NCBI GenBank assembly: GCA_033065855.1
Contig: JAVXUO010002741.1
Coordinates: 62,001-126,000 of the forward strand
Source: Escallonia rubra
Lineage: Eukaryota > Streptophyta > Magnoliopsida > Escalloniales > Escalloniaceae
Reading direction: 5' to 3'
Length of the DNA: 64,000 bases
This document shows positions 18,950-33,600 of the stretch, piece after piece. A model generated the notes under the pieces. The model made no database searches. It was not told the DNA's origin and was given only the letters and a program-made list of their open reading frames with translations. The translations under genes were made by a program, and so were the position numbers. The stretch's first letter is position 1; each line of letters opens with the position of its first letter.

Positions 18950-21900
18950 TGCCCCCTGAAATATGATTTTATTTTCGTGTAGCCATGTCTGCCAGTGAAT
19001 GGTGAAGATGGTGGTCACTGTTTTTTATTTATGTGACAAGGGAGCATTATCGATGTTGATCCAAGCTATAAGCCATTCAAAAAAAATCCGACATCGGTGG
19101 TTGGGTTCGAAAACCAATATTTAATCTGAACCAAGCTGCTCATATTCCTGGGCGTTCAAACAATATGTGCTCACGTCTCCTCTTGTGAATGACAAAAGTT
19201 GCATTCATCGTGTCCGCCTATTCCAAACTTCGATGATCTTTTCATTGTTGGTAGTCTTTTCAGTAAAAGATGCCAAAGGAATAATTGCATTTTGTGTGCT
19301 AGCTTAAATTTTCACAAATGGCCCAGGTTTTCGAAGGTTAGGCCAGGATTGTTATTCGGATTTGCAATTTCCAACTTCAAAGTTGCTTGGTCATAGCATC
19401 TGATATCCTAATTTAACTGAGTAGTAACCTGACGGATTTCGGTTCCAAAGTAGTTTATTTGGATATTCACCTTCAAAAATATGTGTGCTTACTATGGTTT
19501 TGCCAATATACTCCGGGAAGTTCTCTTGTATGAGTCGCAGATTCCACTGTTTGTCTCGTACCATATTAGCTACCCTTGATATTGATGAACTTTGATTTCT
19601 GACACTCTGCATAGCCGATGGGTGGGTATCTGGGATCCAAAAAAAATTCCATACGTTTATCTTTAGTTCGTTGCCTACTTGCCATCGCAATTCTGGAAGT
19701 AGACAGTCCCTACCATGGAAGATCCTTCTCCAAGCCCAAAAACAGGCTCGAGCAGGTTTTATTTCCAGGAACTCTTTCCTTGTATAGTACTTTGCACTAA
19801 ACAATTTTGCTCATAAGTGATTGCAGTTCCTGGATAAAAGACCATCTAGTTTTAGCAAGAAGTGCTGAATTGAAAACATCTCATTTCTTAAACCCCAAGC
19901 CTCCTATGTTATGTGATCCATAGAGTGTGAACCAATTAGTTAGATGTAAAGCTTTTCATTGATTTGGACAAGCCCAGGAAAACTAATTGAACATGCGATC
20001 TAGTTGTTTGCATATAATTGCGGGGAGTTTGAAAACCTGCATATGATAAGTCAGAAGGGACGGTAGAACCGATATTATAAGTGTCTGTCTCCCAGCTTTA
20101 TTTAGTAAGAAACGTTTTCAACCCACATATATGTTTTGAACTTTCATATTCAACTCAAGAAAAAATGTTGTCATGTGGGTGACTAGATCCAAACTTGTAT
20201 CCAGATATCTTCCAAATGTTTTCACTCTTGGATATTCCAAGCCTCGTGAGCGTGTACATTATTAGTTCCTCAGAAATGTTGGGACAAAATGAAATTGTTG
20301 ATTTGCTCAGATTAATTAATTGTCCCGATTGGGCACAATAATTGTCCAAATAGATCTTTAACAATTCACAACCCAACTTTGAAACCTTGAAAAAGAGGAT
20401 TGAGTCATCAGCGAAAAAAAAGATGGTTTATGGTCTGACTGTGATTTCCTAAATTCATCCCCCATATACCTCCCAACTCTTGTGCCCTCATGAGGTTTGC
20501 CGATAGGACCTCCGCACAAAGTTTTAACAAATAAGGAGAAAGGGGATCTCATTTTCTGAGCTTTCTCATGGGCTGAAATCTTTGTGTTTGGTCCCCATTA
20601 ATGAATACCGAGTACAAGAAAGTTTGGACACATTCCATAATAATATAGATCAAGTGGTGGGGGAAGCCAAAACGATTCAAAATAGCTCTTAAAAATTCCT
20701 AATTGATAAGGTCATATGCTTTACTCATGTCCATTTTTAACGAACAATAAGCAACTTTTCCTTTATTCTTCAACCTGAGATGGTTTGTAAGTTCTTGCAC
20801 AATAAGAATATTATCAGAGATTCTGCTCCCTGAGTTGAACGCATTCTAGTAAGGTGAGATCAAGAAGTTCATAACCGATTTAAGTCTATTAACTAACATG
20901 CAAGCAATGAGCTTATATATGGTATTGCACAAGTTGATAGGTGGAAAAATCGGCTGGTGACTGTTTTCCTTTATCTGAACAAGCGCAATGAAAGATTTGT
21001 TGGCTATGGTCAGACCGTAAAAAGGAGAGTGCTGCCTAAGTAATTTCATTTCCCAGTATGGACTAAGATTTTTGGTAGAATAAGGCTGGAATGCCATCGG
21101 GCCCAAGGGATTTCATGAGGGGCAAGGTGGGTAGGGTTGTCCACTTGTCCAGACTTCAGAGGCTTGAAAGGGCAAACTCAAGCTATTGTACTGGTCCAAT
21201 GATACAGAGGTCGTAAGAGCTGCCAAGGTACAAAACTCACGGTTTTGGGTCACCATGGTATGTTCTTCTTACAAGATATCCTTGAAATACTTTAGAAAAC
21301 ACCCATTGATAGAAGTGTTTACCAAACAAGTGTTGCCACAAGTATCCATAGATTCTTAAAATGTGGTTTTTGCTCTTTCTCACGGTAGTGGTCGCATGAA
21401 AGAATTTGTACTCCTATCACCCAGTCGAAGCCATTTTTCTCCTGCTTTTTCGGCCCAATGTATTTCCTCGCAATCAAGCAACCAGTTTAGGTGATCGAGA
21501 TTTGCGAGAATTGATTTCTCGAGTAGGGATCCGTGATTCTTAGTTGAACCTGATAAAGCTTGGTTTGCGCCTCTTCTATTTCCTTTGCAAGGTGACCAAA
21601 AGTTGTCCTATCCCAGGAACCCATAACTTCAGCTGGCATTCTACCCCTGGGCATAGTTCGAAATAATGGGGAGCCTAAAATGAAGGTACCCTAAATATTC
21701 AGAATTAATCTGGAACTGTCTGGATATTGTAACCGCATGACTTCAAATTTGAAAGGTTTACACTTGTTGGGAAGTGACAAACAGGCTTGAAATAGAAGCG
21801 GTGTATGATCCGAAGATTGTATGCTCTTATCTTTTATTGCAAAGTTTGGAAAAAGTGACATCCAAATCGGATTTGCATACCCTTTATCCAATTTCTCAAA

Positions 21901-22500
21901 GGTACTATGGATCCCTTCTCGAGTATTTGTCCAAGTAAAAGGGGGTCCATCCCAAGCAAGGTCACAAAGTCATAGCTTAAACAAAAATTGATAGAGCCAG
22001 GCATATCCCTGGAAGTCATTGGAATGGGGGCTTGTTTTTTCCCTAGAATGTAGTACTTGATTGAAATCCCCAAGAATTACAAACAGCCTTTAGTCTCTTC
22101 CGCGTAACCTGATGTTTAGCTAGAGTCGGATGCCTATAAATGAACGACGCCGACCAAGTAGGCCCTAGTCTATAAGAAACGGAAATAACTATATGTTTTT
22201 GTATCTAAAGATGACAGAGACAGATAATGAGTCCTTCCGACCTAAACAAAGACTCCCTCTAGCACCATTTAAATCAACACCCATAAAGGAAGAAAACCTG
22301 AATCAACTCAATTTAGAACCCACCAAGGCAAAGGGACTTTTTCTTTCAGATAAAAACATAAATCTGAAACTATTTTTGGGGCAAATGAGATTGCCAAGTG
22401 AACTGTTCGAGGTTGGCAACCCAGTTTGTTGGATGCCCTTTTGGATGGCACTCTGATTGAGAAGAGAGACCAAGAGATGGTCGATGAAAGTGTATTCAGC
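18950..22500 (-). mobile_element. Decayed L1-type LINE
   Basis: Read on the minus strand, fragments in order match a plant L1 ORF2. An endonuclease piece (FMFLSERKSPFALVGSKL near 22,350) is followed by the motif GDFNQVL near 22,060. Reverse transcriptase follows, with NLCNTIYKLIACMLVNRLK near 20,930 and the catalytic FADDSILFF near 20,400. The zf-RVT end comes last (KLAHKMQLFLWHLLLKRLPT and CNFCHSQEE near 19,200-19,310). Reading frames change and stops interrupt many times, so it cannot encode a working enzyme. ORF1 and the start of the endonuclease are not seen, so it is probably 5'-truncated. A poly-A tail is not evident. Confidence 0.88.
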
Positions 22501-23091
22501 CATTAAGCTTTAAATCATGCTGCTAGGGGTAGAGACAGAGAGAGATGTGCGGGGAGGAATAGGGATCTATTCGTTGACGGTACTATGAAAAAAGTTTGAA
22601 TACAATAGTGATAGATATGAGGTATACTAATAAAAGCTCCCCTAGTAGTAAACTGCACGACAGACTTTGGGAAGAGGTGAAAGCGGCCCAACTTTGATCG
22701 GACTTCTTTTTAATAAAAAGTAGAGGCGGTAGAGGTGAGTGCTTTGAATCCACAAATAAGGTCACGAAGTAGTTGCTACGAGCTCCTTTGTTTGCGCCCT
22801 TAGTTCCTCCATAAGATCTTAGGTTAGCAGTTTAGTTGATAGAATATGACTAGAAATTAAAAAGTCAGTCACCTCGTACAACATAACTTGCTTAATGAGA
22901 GTTCATTGCCGAGGACGGCCCTCCAGTAAATGGGGTTTTGTTTCCTTTTGTATTTGCCACCTTATGTAATGCATAAAACCAAATCGTTGAAAGTGATTTG
23001 TATTCCCTGAATAAGCTATCTATATAGAAATTCCTTTATCTCGTCAAATCCCACACGTCCGTTGCCTTAGGAGCAAAATAGTTGTAACAAT
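22501..23091. other. Spacer beyond the LINE 5' end
   Basis: No gene or structured repeat that I can support. Confidence 0.4.
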
Positions 23092-23414
23092 GAGTCTGTT
23101 TGAAATCACTTTCAGTTTTGGTTTTCAGTTTTCAAAAAAAAAAAAAAAAAAATCAAAACTAGTTTAGTTTTTATTTTTTACAAAAATAAATGGTTGTTTG
23201 ATTACCCAGTTTTTATTTTGTTGTGGGGGGGGTGGTCTCAAAATAAAAACTCTAAACTCCAAAATGAGAGTTGTCAAAAATAACTTTGTTTTAAAAACTG
23301 ATTTTCAAAATTGAAAGGAAAAAAAACAAAAACTGTGTGCTAAGCGCGTTATTTTTTCTCCAATTTATAAAACTGAAAAAAAAAATGGAAATAAACCAAT
23401 TTTCAAACGGTACC
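23092..23414. mobile_element. MITE with GTTTGAAA ends
   Basis: The left end GAGTCTGTTTGAAATCACTT and inverted right end (GGTACCGTTTGAAAATTGG) are flanked by AAT. The inside is A/T homopolymer-rich with alternating T- and A-runs. It is related in layout to elements at 30,148, 47,301 and 55,940. Confidence 0.6.
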
Positions 23415-23784
23415 AATGTTGTCCACTTATTTTGGTGGAAGTTTGTTGTTCTTATATGACTAACCCTCCAAAAAGTGGCCAGTCTTTTAGTAATACCAAC
23501 TTTTGTTTTTGCTTTTCTCTTCGAGCGCCTTTGGTAGGATAAAAAACTGAGGGATGGAAGAATTTCACTTTACTAATTACGAGGGGAGAGTGAAACAAAG
23601 GAAAAGCAAGAGAGTGACCTTACGTCCTGTACCCCCACCATTTTCTTTCCACCGAAAAGCAAGCAGAAAATGGAGGAGGAGAGTCGACCTTTTTTTATCC
23701 TTCTTATGTCTACATTCAATGCATTTAGCTAATTTTGCTTATGTTTACATTCAACAAGGCAATATCCTAAAACTATTAACACTG

Positions 23785-24000
23785 TCTATTTCCTTCCTCT
23801 TTTCCTTCGCACACAAGCGAACGACACAGAGGAATAAGGCATCGCGCTTCCTTGTGGGCGAAATTTGGAGTGATGACATCCCCTAGTTTTCCATCTCCTT
23901 CCTCTTTTCCTTCGGACACAAGCAAACGACACAAAGGAATAAGGCATCGCGCTTCCTTGTGGGCGAAATTTGGAGTGATGACATCCCCTAGTTTTCCATC
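23785..24000. repeat. Two tandem 105-bp repeats
   Basis: Each unit runs from TCCTTCCTCTTTTCCTTCG to GACATCCCCTAGTTTTCCAT, nearly identical. The apparent reading frames here are a by-product of the repeat. Confidence 0.85.
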
Positions 24001-24615
24001 TTCTCTTGCAAACAAGCCATCGGCTACACAACGGGAGATAGCTACGCGGCCTCCTCCCTCAAACCAAACGCTGGTGGTTTAAGTGTGAATACTCACTGTT
24101 GTGGAGGTTTTGGTTAGGCAAAGACACAGAATTAAAAACATTCAAAAGGAACAAGAGAAGCACGTTGGCCCATTTTAAGGCACCCAACGCTGCTCAAGCA
24201 CTCAATAATATCACTTACAGCTTTAGCTTTGGCGACGATTGAATTCTATTGAAACTTAAACAGGTTATTCCTTGCACCTTCGTTGCTACAACGACGAATG
24301 TCATATTATTAGAAACAAAATAAAGTCGTTGAGGATCCCCTTTCTTAGAAACAAGCTTGTTCGTTGCACTAAAAATACCCAACTTATCAAAGATGTTTCC
24401 TGCATGTTGCCTGTGTAGCCATCTTCCAAAACCAAGGAGGCGGCCTTTCTTGATTCATGATGCTACAACATGCTTAATCACAGCAAAATTTTAATGCAAA
24501 AGATGAAGGCCAAAGCTTGACAAGAAAGTCATATCGACGAGGAATACCCTACTGGCTTGAGGGAACTAATGATGGTAGGATTTCAGGTTCAAGCCACTTG
24601 TGACCCTTTCTTCAA

Positions 24616-27600
24616 TCATGTACCAGTAGAACCAACCTCAGCAGCCTTCTTTTCCTTTTGTTTCTCCCTTTTCTTTTTGTTCTTCAGTGCATTCTTGCTC
24701 ATTTCTCTGAAGTGACGTAGTATTGAACACCATGATTAGCTCCAAGACAATCAGAACTGCTTCGGATAACTAAAAAGGAAAAAATAGTAGTGTACTTACG
24801 CGGAAGGGCCTCCTCCAAATAACTGCCATTACAAAGTAAGAAAGTGATCATTGGCCACATCAGCAGGAACAAAAAAGTAAATAAGTAAACGAAGTCATCC
24901 CAAGTGCAGAATTTCCCAAGCATACGATGATGGATTAAGATGAATCTCAACTACAAAGGATGAAAAATGTAGACTTTCTTGTAGAATATCATCTTTACGG
25001 AGCTTTTTCTCGACTGCACAATCTCAGCGTAAAACAAATGACTGCGTATCCGACTGGTAAGTTTCTTTTAGTATAGTTGTAGCATGCTTCCCGCTTTTTA
25101 GTGGAAAAAGTACTCCCTTCCCCATACTATAGGGAGCGTGCAATCTACCCCCTCAGACAAATATTTTTACTCTAAACCTCCTTCTGCCCAAGTTTATTGG
25201 GTAAATTTGACGGATCCTTTTAACTTAACTGAGCATTTGGGGGGGAAGACTTTGGGGTCCAAAGAAACTTTTTTAATGACAGAACCAGCCGACAGCGACG
25301 CCTGTTAGTGGATCACCATGAAGTTACAACACCAAAGAAACCTTAAAAAAAAAAAAAAGAAACAGAGATGGGAGCAGCACCACTGGTCAATTAATGACCA
25401 CTGCTACATCACCGGTGAAGGACAGGAACGGCCCCGTAGCCACGCCACGGCCAGCCGCAAGCCAACCGCTGCAAACTGCGATCATCAACAATTGCGCACA
25501 GTAGTCATCAGCCCCACCAGTGCCGGAGACAGCTGTTACAACGACCAAAGTCCCTTCCCTTAGCAAATCCCAGCAGGGAACGCAACCCCGAGCAGAGATG
25601 AGAGAGAGAGCGAGTCGATCGTGTGTGTGTTATACGGGGGTGTGTGTGTGTGTGTTACGGGGGGGTGTGTGCGTTTGTTGCGGATGTGACAGTGTGTGTG
25701 GGTGGGTTTGTGTGTATCCCCGTGAAATAAAGAAGAACAAAGAGAGAGAGAGAGAGAGAATAGGGAGAAAGTCGAGAGAGAGAGAGAGAGAGAGAGGGCC
25801 CACGTGAACAGGTTTTATGCCCTTTTTTCATAATGACAGTCCTACCCTTTGGACTTTTTAACGGCATCTGTGGTCCGTTAGCCAAAGGACTGATTTGGGT
25901 TATTTTTTGCGCATCTTCAAAGTTGGGTACTAACGTTGTAATTGGGGTAAAGTTGAGGGTACAGTTTGGGGATTAGCCCTTAAAAATAACTTTCTACAAA
26001 CCAAATCACCTTGAGTGAAATTCCAGAGAAATTACAGGACAATTTTTTTACGCTACAAAGAAAAAGCAAAGCCTGGTGGGCCACGAAAATTGTGAAAGAA
26101 ATCTGGAACAAAACCAAACCAAAATTTGAAAACCTGTACCAAAAATATGAACCAAGTCTGAGACCATCTTAATAACTATGCATACCCATTGCAATTGTGA
26201 TTTGCGTTGTTCTTCGTCAACTCAATTTAGATCTCCACCGATGCCCTGTTCGTTGCTTCCAAGTTTTCCTTCACCGTGCTAAATACTTGAGAGATCTTAC
26301 TCTCTCACGATTTGCACCACCACCACACCAGGAAAGTCCGAGAACTCGGCACTACCAACTTTAAAAGCGCACCCCCCCCCCCCCCCACACACACACACAC
26401 ATAGACAAAACCCTCCAATCCCAGCCGTCCATCTCCATTACCGTACACATACACCGTAAACAGCACTACAGTATGCTCGTTCGTCAGCAACGAAGTAATC
26501 AACACCCTTCGTAAACCCAAACATACCACCACAACCAATACAAAATTCTAGGTATACGGCAAATACAGAGATTGAGGGAGGAAGAAGGGAGGTGGTGCCG
26601 AAGGTAAGAGGTCCATAGGCGATGGTAACTGTCACTAGGGCCACACTGTTGTCTTGGGGGGCCCAGGAAGTGCACCTGGGGGGGCGTCTGCTTTTGGGGA
26701 GCAGATCAGCGTAACCGTGGAACCCAGTAGCGTGGTGTGCCAGGTGTGGTGGCTATTAGCAGATTGAGATCTTTTCTGAGGGTGATTTTGCAATGACAAA
26801 CTTATAACGATGGCATTTGCGTACTTTTTTTTATATTTCGTGACAGCACATTCCATTTTCCCCAATAAACTTAACCAGGAGGAGGATTAGTGCACCTTTC
26901 AGAAGTTGAAGGGGGTAAACCGCATTTGAGGTATAGTATTGGGGTGTAAAGTGCTTTTTCCCTACTTTTTAATGTAGTCACTTCAAATTTCCATGGCTTT
27001 AATTGTCAGCATCTTCACTGCTCATGGATAGTGGAGGACTGGAGGTTCAATAAGCACCAGAGGGCAGAAATTTCATCCATCTCACCATCATCTAGAGATA
27101 ACTTCATATCCACTGGCATTCGGGTCTCAAGACTCTCCTAATCTTCATTAGCCTTATTAGCTCTTTGAGATTCTATATCTAAGAGTTGAGATTCAATATA
27201 TGAGTACAAAGTGTTCCCACTGAGGTGTTCAGATCTAAAAGGGGTTTTCGACAAAATGTACGATAATGCGTTGCATACCTCTGCCTGAACCGAAGCTGCA
27301 TCCTTAGCATGAGGTGGACGATAAGCAGCAGGTTTCTGTGCAGGAGGGTTGGCTGGTGAAGATTTTGTTGGGGCCTGGGTAGATTTTGACACTTGCCCTG
27401 AAAATGATTCCATCACTTCAATCACGCATCTACATGCAAGGAACTAAAAATGATTTAAGAGTCTGTAGGAAAAACCTCGCATTTTTGTGTCATCAACCTT
27501 TAACGAGTCAAGAGACTTGACGACTTCAGCAATTTCACCAAACTTATCAGGCGATTCTGGTTTCCAATCAACCTGTTAACAGTATTTAGCATGAGTTTCA

Positions 27601-30600
27601 ACAAGATGAACAACCCGAGTTGATTCAAGACTATATAAAAGAAGATGATTGAAATCAATGACCTGATACAATTTGTCAAACATCTTCTTGAAGTACAAAG
27701 ATCCGTTGTGGAGGAAAATTTTAATCCTGCAATAAAATGAAAAGGATCACGAAATGAAGTACTAGGAAATATGTTCTTAAGACCAAAACAATCCCCATAA
27801 ACCCTCCATAAACACCATGCAGATATGCGCAACCCCCTAGCCCACTAGGGCAAAGCCTTGATAGACCACATGGCTTATATCCTGTTACAAGTACCTTCAT
27901 ATACTTATTCTCATGCAGCAGAAACGGCTCTATCAGTAGCTAGACTTCTATCTAGCTCATAACTATTAAAGTTTGGTTACTGATGAGGATCTAATGAACA
28001 GAACTCAGGGAGCTGGGATTGCAATTAGGCATTTATGGGATATGTTTACTTTTAGATCCATCATATTGCCCTACCTCCCCTTGTTCTCCTGAAGCCGCTA
28101 ATATACCTGGTCCATTCCAAGCTTGAGGGATTAAGAGGCTCGGAATAGCATATCAAAGAGATAAGTTCCTTGCGAGGAAGAAGCAAATGGACTGTGGACC
28201 GGTGGACCCCTTGCAAGTGTGACACAAAATAGTCTACAGGTCAGCGTATCCCCTGCGGGAGGGTAACGCAATTCTATCTTTTTAATTATCTACTTTTGGG
28301 GTTGCATCAGTGGTGACAAATTTTTTCGGTATTGAATAACTGATATTAACTACACATCAAGGTAGAAGGGCCTGAAATTCAGCTACATAGAGTCAGTGCT
28401 TATTGAACTGACTAATGGAGCTGCACGCGCACTACATGTGAACATTAGTGTATGTTGTATGTGTATGATACCAATATGGTAATACAGTATTGACTTTTGT
28501 CGAAGCAATGCCTGCTTTCAATGGTTGTACAACTTGCTTCCGATTGCTTTATCTTGCTTTGGCAAAAGACATTGATACTTCAGTAACAGGCCTGCCATCT
28601 CAATCTACTGCACAGACAAATTACAGAGGATCTTAATTATTTTCAGCGGAACCATGTGAAGAAAAAGAATGTGGGGGAGAATTTGTCTGAATTTTCTAGC
28701 GAAGTGGGTTTGTCACTCATACTAGAAGCTTAAAGGACAACCAAAAAGAAAATGCAGAAGCTTAAAGGACAATTTGGTACTTGGTAAGTTCCAACTTTTC
28801 ATTTCTTTTTGGATTCATAGAGTTACGAATTGAGCAAGAAATTTTTAGTAGCATATGAAGAAATAAAGGGTCACTGTGTTTAAGTATATTCAGATGTATT
28901 AGTGATTTGGTGACTATTAAGGGGTAGGCGAGTCCAGTGAATATTTTACACCATCACCCACTTTATGTGTAGCATAGACATAGATGGCTCAGGTCCAACA
29001 GTTAGCTGATGGCTTATATTTGACCATGATCGATTTGTTTTCTTATTTTCTTCTTCTTGTGACGAGTAATATTCCTCTTGACCATTTGAATCAAGAGACT
29101 CTCTCATTCAAGTTTCTACCGTAATGATTTGGGAAGTTTCTACAGATAATCACATTTCACGACAGACCTGCTCTTCTCCAGCCACAAAACATTAATAAAT
29201 ACGAACATACCCATTGTCAACTTGTAATCTTGGAGCTGTTGTGGCAGTCAAGAAATAACGGCCATCTGGAGACCATTCACTTGTTACTGACCATTCAGCC
29301 TTTGTGGTCCCCAGCTGCTTTTTTTCCATATAGTCCCAGAAAACCTGAACAACCAACGTAAACTACTATAATGAGACATTGTTTTAGATGGCAAAAGAAT
29401 CTAGGTGGAGCTACTTTGGAGTGACAATACAAAGGAAAATGAACATAGACAAGGATTATTAAAGGTCATGTACGTAGTTGAATCGTAGAAGCCACAAAAG
29501 AGGAAGAGAGAGAAGAGAGGAAAGAGAGGGAGATAGAGAGAGCCATAGCTGGGCAGCAAAATAATGAACATAGAAGCCAGAAAGAGGGGGAGAGAAGAAA
29601 GGGAAGAGTGGAAGAGAGAGTCGTAGCTGGGCAGCAAGATAGCACCACAAACTATGTGTTTCCCGCATCTATGTCCGTGCTATATGGCCTTGTTGATAGT
29701 AATATCATGAAGGTTTGAGTTAAAAAGTATGAGTTGACATAGACTTCCGTAAAAGTCCACTAGTCAAAATTGCATGAAGTTAGGTGCACTTAATTGAGTT
29801 TATGCAGGTTTAGCTAGTTCCAAAATATGGAATGTGAAACTTATTAACGTTCTCTTTGCCCGATATTAAGATGGTCTTGACCAGCACTCTCACATTTTCC
29901 TTGTTTTATAATTCCCTAATTCCATTCACAAATGTCTTCCTTATGTTGTGCAAAGAGGAAGCAATACAAGAGATTAGGGTAAGCAGTTTCCAGGACCACA
30001 AGACATTTTTCTTCTCGGAGTTGCCAATTTTCGCATGTTCATGGTTTCTTTGTAGCTTTGCATTGATAACTTTGGAGAGGCCAACCTGCCCATCTCTTCC
30101 TATGAAGTTTGTTAACATTTGGAAGCAAAATACCTACTAAACACTTAGGGTATGTTTGGTAACACTTTCAGTTTCAGATTTTTTTTGGAAGAAAATTGGA
30201 AAGAGTTGTGGTTTTTTTTTTCACCAGTTTATAAAACTGGTGGACGTTTGACAGAGTTTATTTTTTAAAAAAATAGAAAAGAGCAAGCGTTTGACATCAC
30301 TGCTCTTTAGGGTATTTTTTTTTTTTTTTTAAATATACAATTACTCCCTGCCGGCAATACCCGTCGGCATCACCCATCAGCAACACTGCCTGCAATACCC
30401 GTCGGCATCACCCATCAGCAACACTGCCGGCAAACTCGCAACACTCACCACCGCACAACAACCTACGGCAACCCACAAATCTGTCCATCACCGCCGGCAA
30501 CTCGCAACACCCACCATCGCACAACAACCTATGGCAACCCACAAATCTGTCCGCCACCTAGAGCACCACCGCACCAATCAAATATGTCCATCACGCCAAC

Positions 30601-33600
30601 CGACCACCGCCGGCCACGAAGGCAACCATTTGCCGATGTAAATCCAACACAACCTACGGCAACCCACGAGACCCATCTCCAATGGCAGATCGACAGAGGC
30701 CGCCAGTTTCGGAAGGTACCGATTCCCAAGAATTGGGCGCAACCATCTCCAATGGTTGTGTTCATCTTGGACCGAAGAGTGGCCGGTGGAGGCGGTGACC
30801 GCTAGCCGGTGGAGGCGGTGACGGCGACGGGCTGTGGAGTCTTTGCTGATGAAAGAGGTGAAGAAGGGTTTTATACCCAGAGCAAAAAAATGCGTCTGAT
30901 GTTGCTAGTGAGGCTCGAAGCCTCAACCTCGTTAATCCAGCCTCAGCCCCGCGTGAAAAAGAGCAAAAAAAAAGAGCTCTGAGCTCTTTTCGGAAATGGG
31001 CAAGAGTTTAAAAACTCTTGGGCCCTTTTTAAAAAGAGAACCCAACCAAACACCCCATTTTTTTGGGCTTTTGAGAAATTTAGGCCCCGTACGCTTACAA
31101 TATTTGTTTTCTGTTTTCATTTTCTGTTTTTATTTTCATGATTTTCATATTCAGTTTGAAAATCCGTTCCTGTACTTTTATCATTTTCACCAAAAAAAAA
31201 ATTATCTATTTTTTCTTATATTGGGTTAAGTTTGAGTGAAAAAAGCTCAAAACACCTTAGAGGTGTTTTCAGTTTTTTATTACTATTTGAGTAATTTTAT
31301 CCAAAACAAAAACAGAAAATGGTAAAAGTACTCAAAAAAATAATCTTTTTCATCATCATTGCTAAAAACAGAAAACGAATTTTGTAAACGTACGGGGCCT
31401 TAAAATTTGGGCCAAAAAAGAGCAAAAATAAATGGTGTCAAACGGGCCCTTAATACATTGTTTACTGTTTAGAGTGAAATAAGCGAATGACCACAGGACT
31501 TGACTAAAGCCAATTTGGTCACTGGACTCATAGTTGTGTCAAAATGGCCATTCGGCTTGTCCATTCGCCCAATCGAATACTTCTGTTAGCTTCGGTTATG
31601 CCCAAGCCAGTTAAGTCCCCATGTTCGAGGCACATGGGACTTCAGTGGAGAGATAACTGTGACAAAGTCATTTTCTCTTCTCTATTTTGTTCTCCTTCTT
31701 CTCCCATCACCACCCACCCACCACCACCGGGAGTTCCATACCCACCTCCACTGCCACCACCAGATTTAACCATTCCAGATTTCTCTCATATGAAGGTGTC
31801 ATGGACAATTGAATAAACCCAATTGTTATTCATGATGAAGATTCCTTTATCAAAGTCCTTATAATCTTAAAACCACGGCAGCAGAGTTGATACATATCCT
31901 GATATCCATAGTACAAATGTCGAATGCATAAAATCCATCATATTGAAGTGAGCTTTGCACTTCGCAAAATGATCAGTGTTTTTTTTTGCTCCTGGCAAAT
32001 GATCGTATCAAACAACTCTGTAGTATATTTCTCATCTTAGATAGTGGACTAAATTTAAGGAGGCAATCAGAAAGCAGTTTCTAATTTTGTACAAGTTAAC
32101 GAGATTTTAACTTGGCAATTTTCCAGGAACCGTTGCCATTGAAATAAAAAATGGAACCTACCATCAAATTACCACATCGACGTCGCCGTTAACAGTAAGG
32201 AAAGGTGAAGATGATTCGATCTATGGGCCGAGTTCAAGGTTGTGTTCAATGGTGCTTAGATCAATGATAAGGGCTGGTTCTGCTAGTTAACTGATATGCT
32301 GACATGTTTTTCTCATTCGCCGTGGTTTCTTGGTGGTCGTTGTGTTACGGAGTTGCAGAGCTCCCTTTTGGAAGAGGTGTGTGGGGGCTTAAATTGTGGT
32401 GGGAGAGAAAATGACAACTAAAAGTACAATGCATTATTTGTTTTGGCAATTTCGCCCCCGATTTCAGTGCCATGCACGAAACACAAGACGACTTAACGGA
32501 TCAATTATTGACAGCAGCTAACGAAAGGACTTGATTGGCCCAGTCAACGAGTCCAACGACCATTATGATACAAGGATAGTCCAGTGACCAAATCACACTA
32601 GGGTAAAATCCAGTGGTCATCCGTGTATGTCACTCATTTTTTTAAGGACTTGTGCGATTCTGACCATAAATGGTAGGCCTAGGAGCTAAGAGCCAGGAAA
32701 CAAGTGAATGTCAAAGTTAAAGGTATATACATACCAACTAGTGCAGGTAGTTGTCTGGCTATATTCTTCATGTTCGACCCTTAAAATCACCATGGAAGAT
32801 GGTAAAAGTGAAGTTCAAGGTAACAGCAAGATAGTCCATAACATTGGACAAATTTCAAACCATCAATCCTAAATTGCCACTACAGAATAGTCCCTACTTC
32901 ATATTGTACATATTCGAGTCTCTGCAACCTTTGATTCAAGTCCCTAAGTTCCCAGAAGTAAAGTTTAATTCCCATATGGTTGCATATCAATAAAGAGTGA
33001 ACCAGAAGAAAAACCGGTTGTCCTGCTGCTGCATCCCAGAAGGCAAGGCGACGTTTAGAAACGCTACTTGGGTAGCATTAAAAGAATGATGCAAAAACAG
33101 AAAATGTGCCCCACATCGTTTCTCCATTCTCGTCATCCTCACATTCCTCTACTTCATCCCCGTTAAAGTACGAGCTACCACTGACTACTTATGCCTTAAA
33201 CAGGGACAACAGCATTGCAAAACTAACCTACTAGATCTGAAATCCACTCCATCACCAAGATTATCCACCACCAGTCATCTCCTTACTCTCCTACACCTCC
33301 CTGCCTCTGAAACTAAGGGGAACACGTAATTAACATGTGAATCATGGGAGAAACTGGAGAGCCAATTTCCATGGCAATGAGGTCAAAGGCTCTATGCAAA
33401 TATTTCATGTCTTCTACCATGTTGTTTCAAATAGGGACGCACCACACATCCTTTCTTTTACTCCATAATTTCATAAACTACCACGACCTTTGTTTCTGTT
33501 TTCACCAATCTCATTTTGAAATTTTGCTAGCCAAATATTCGGGTCATGTTGCTTTTTAAAATTAAGAATGTTTATTTTTGCATGTAATAAGTTTTGTGTA

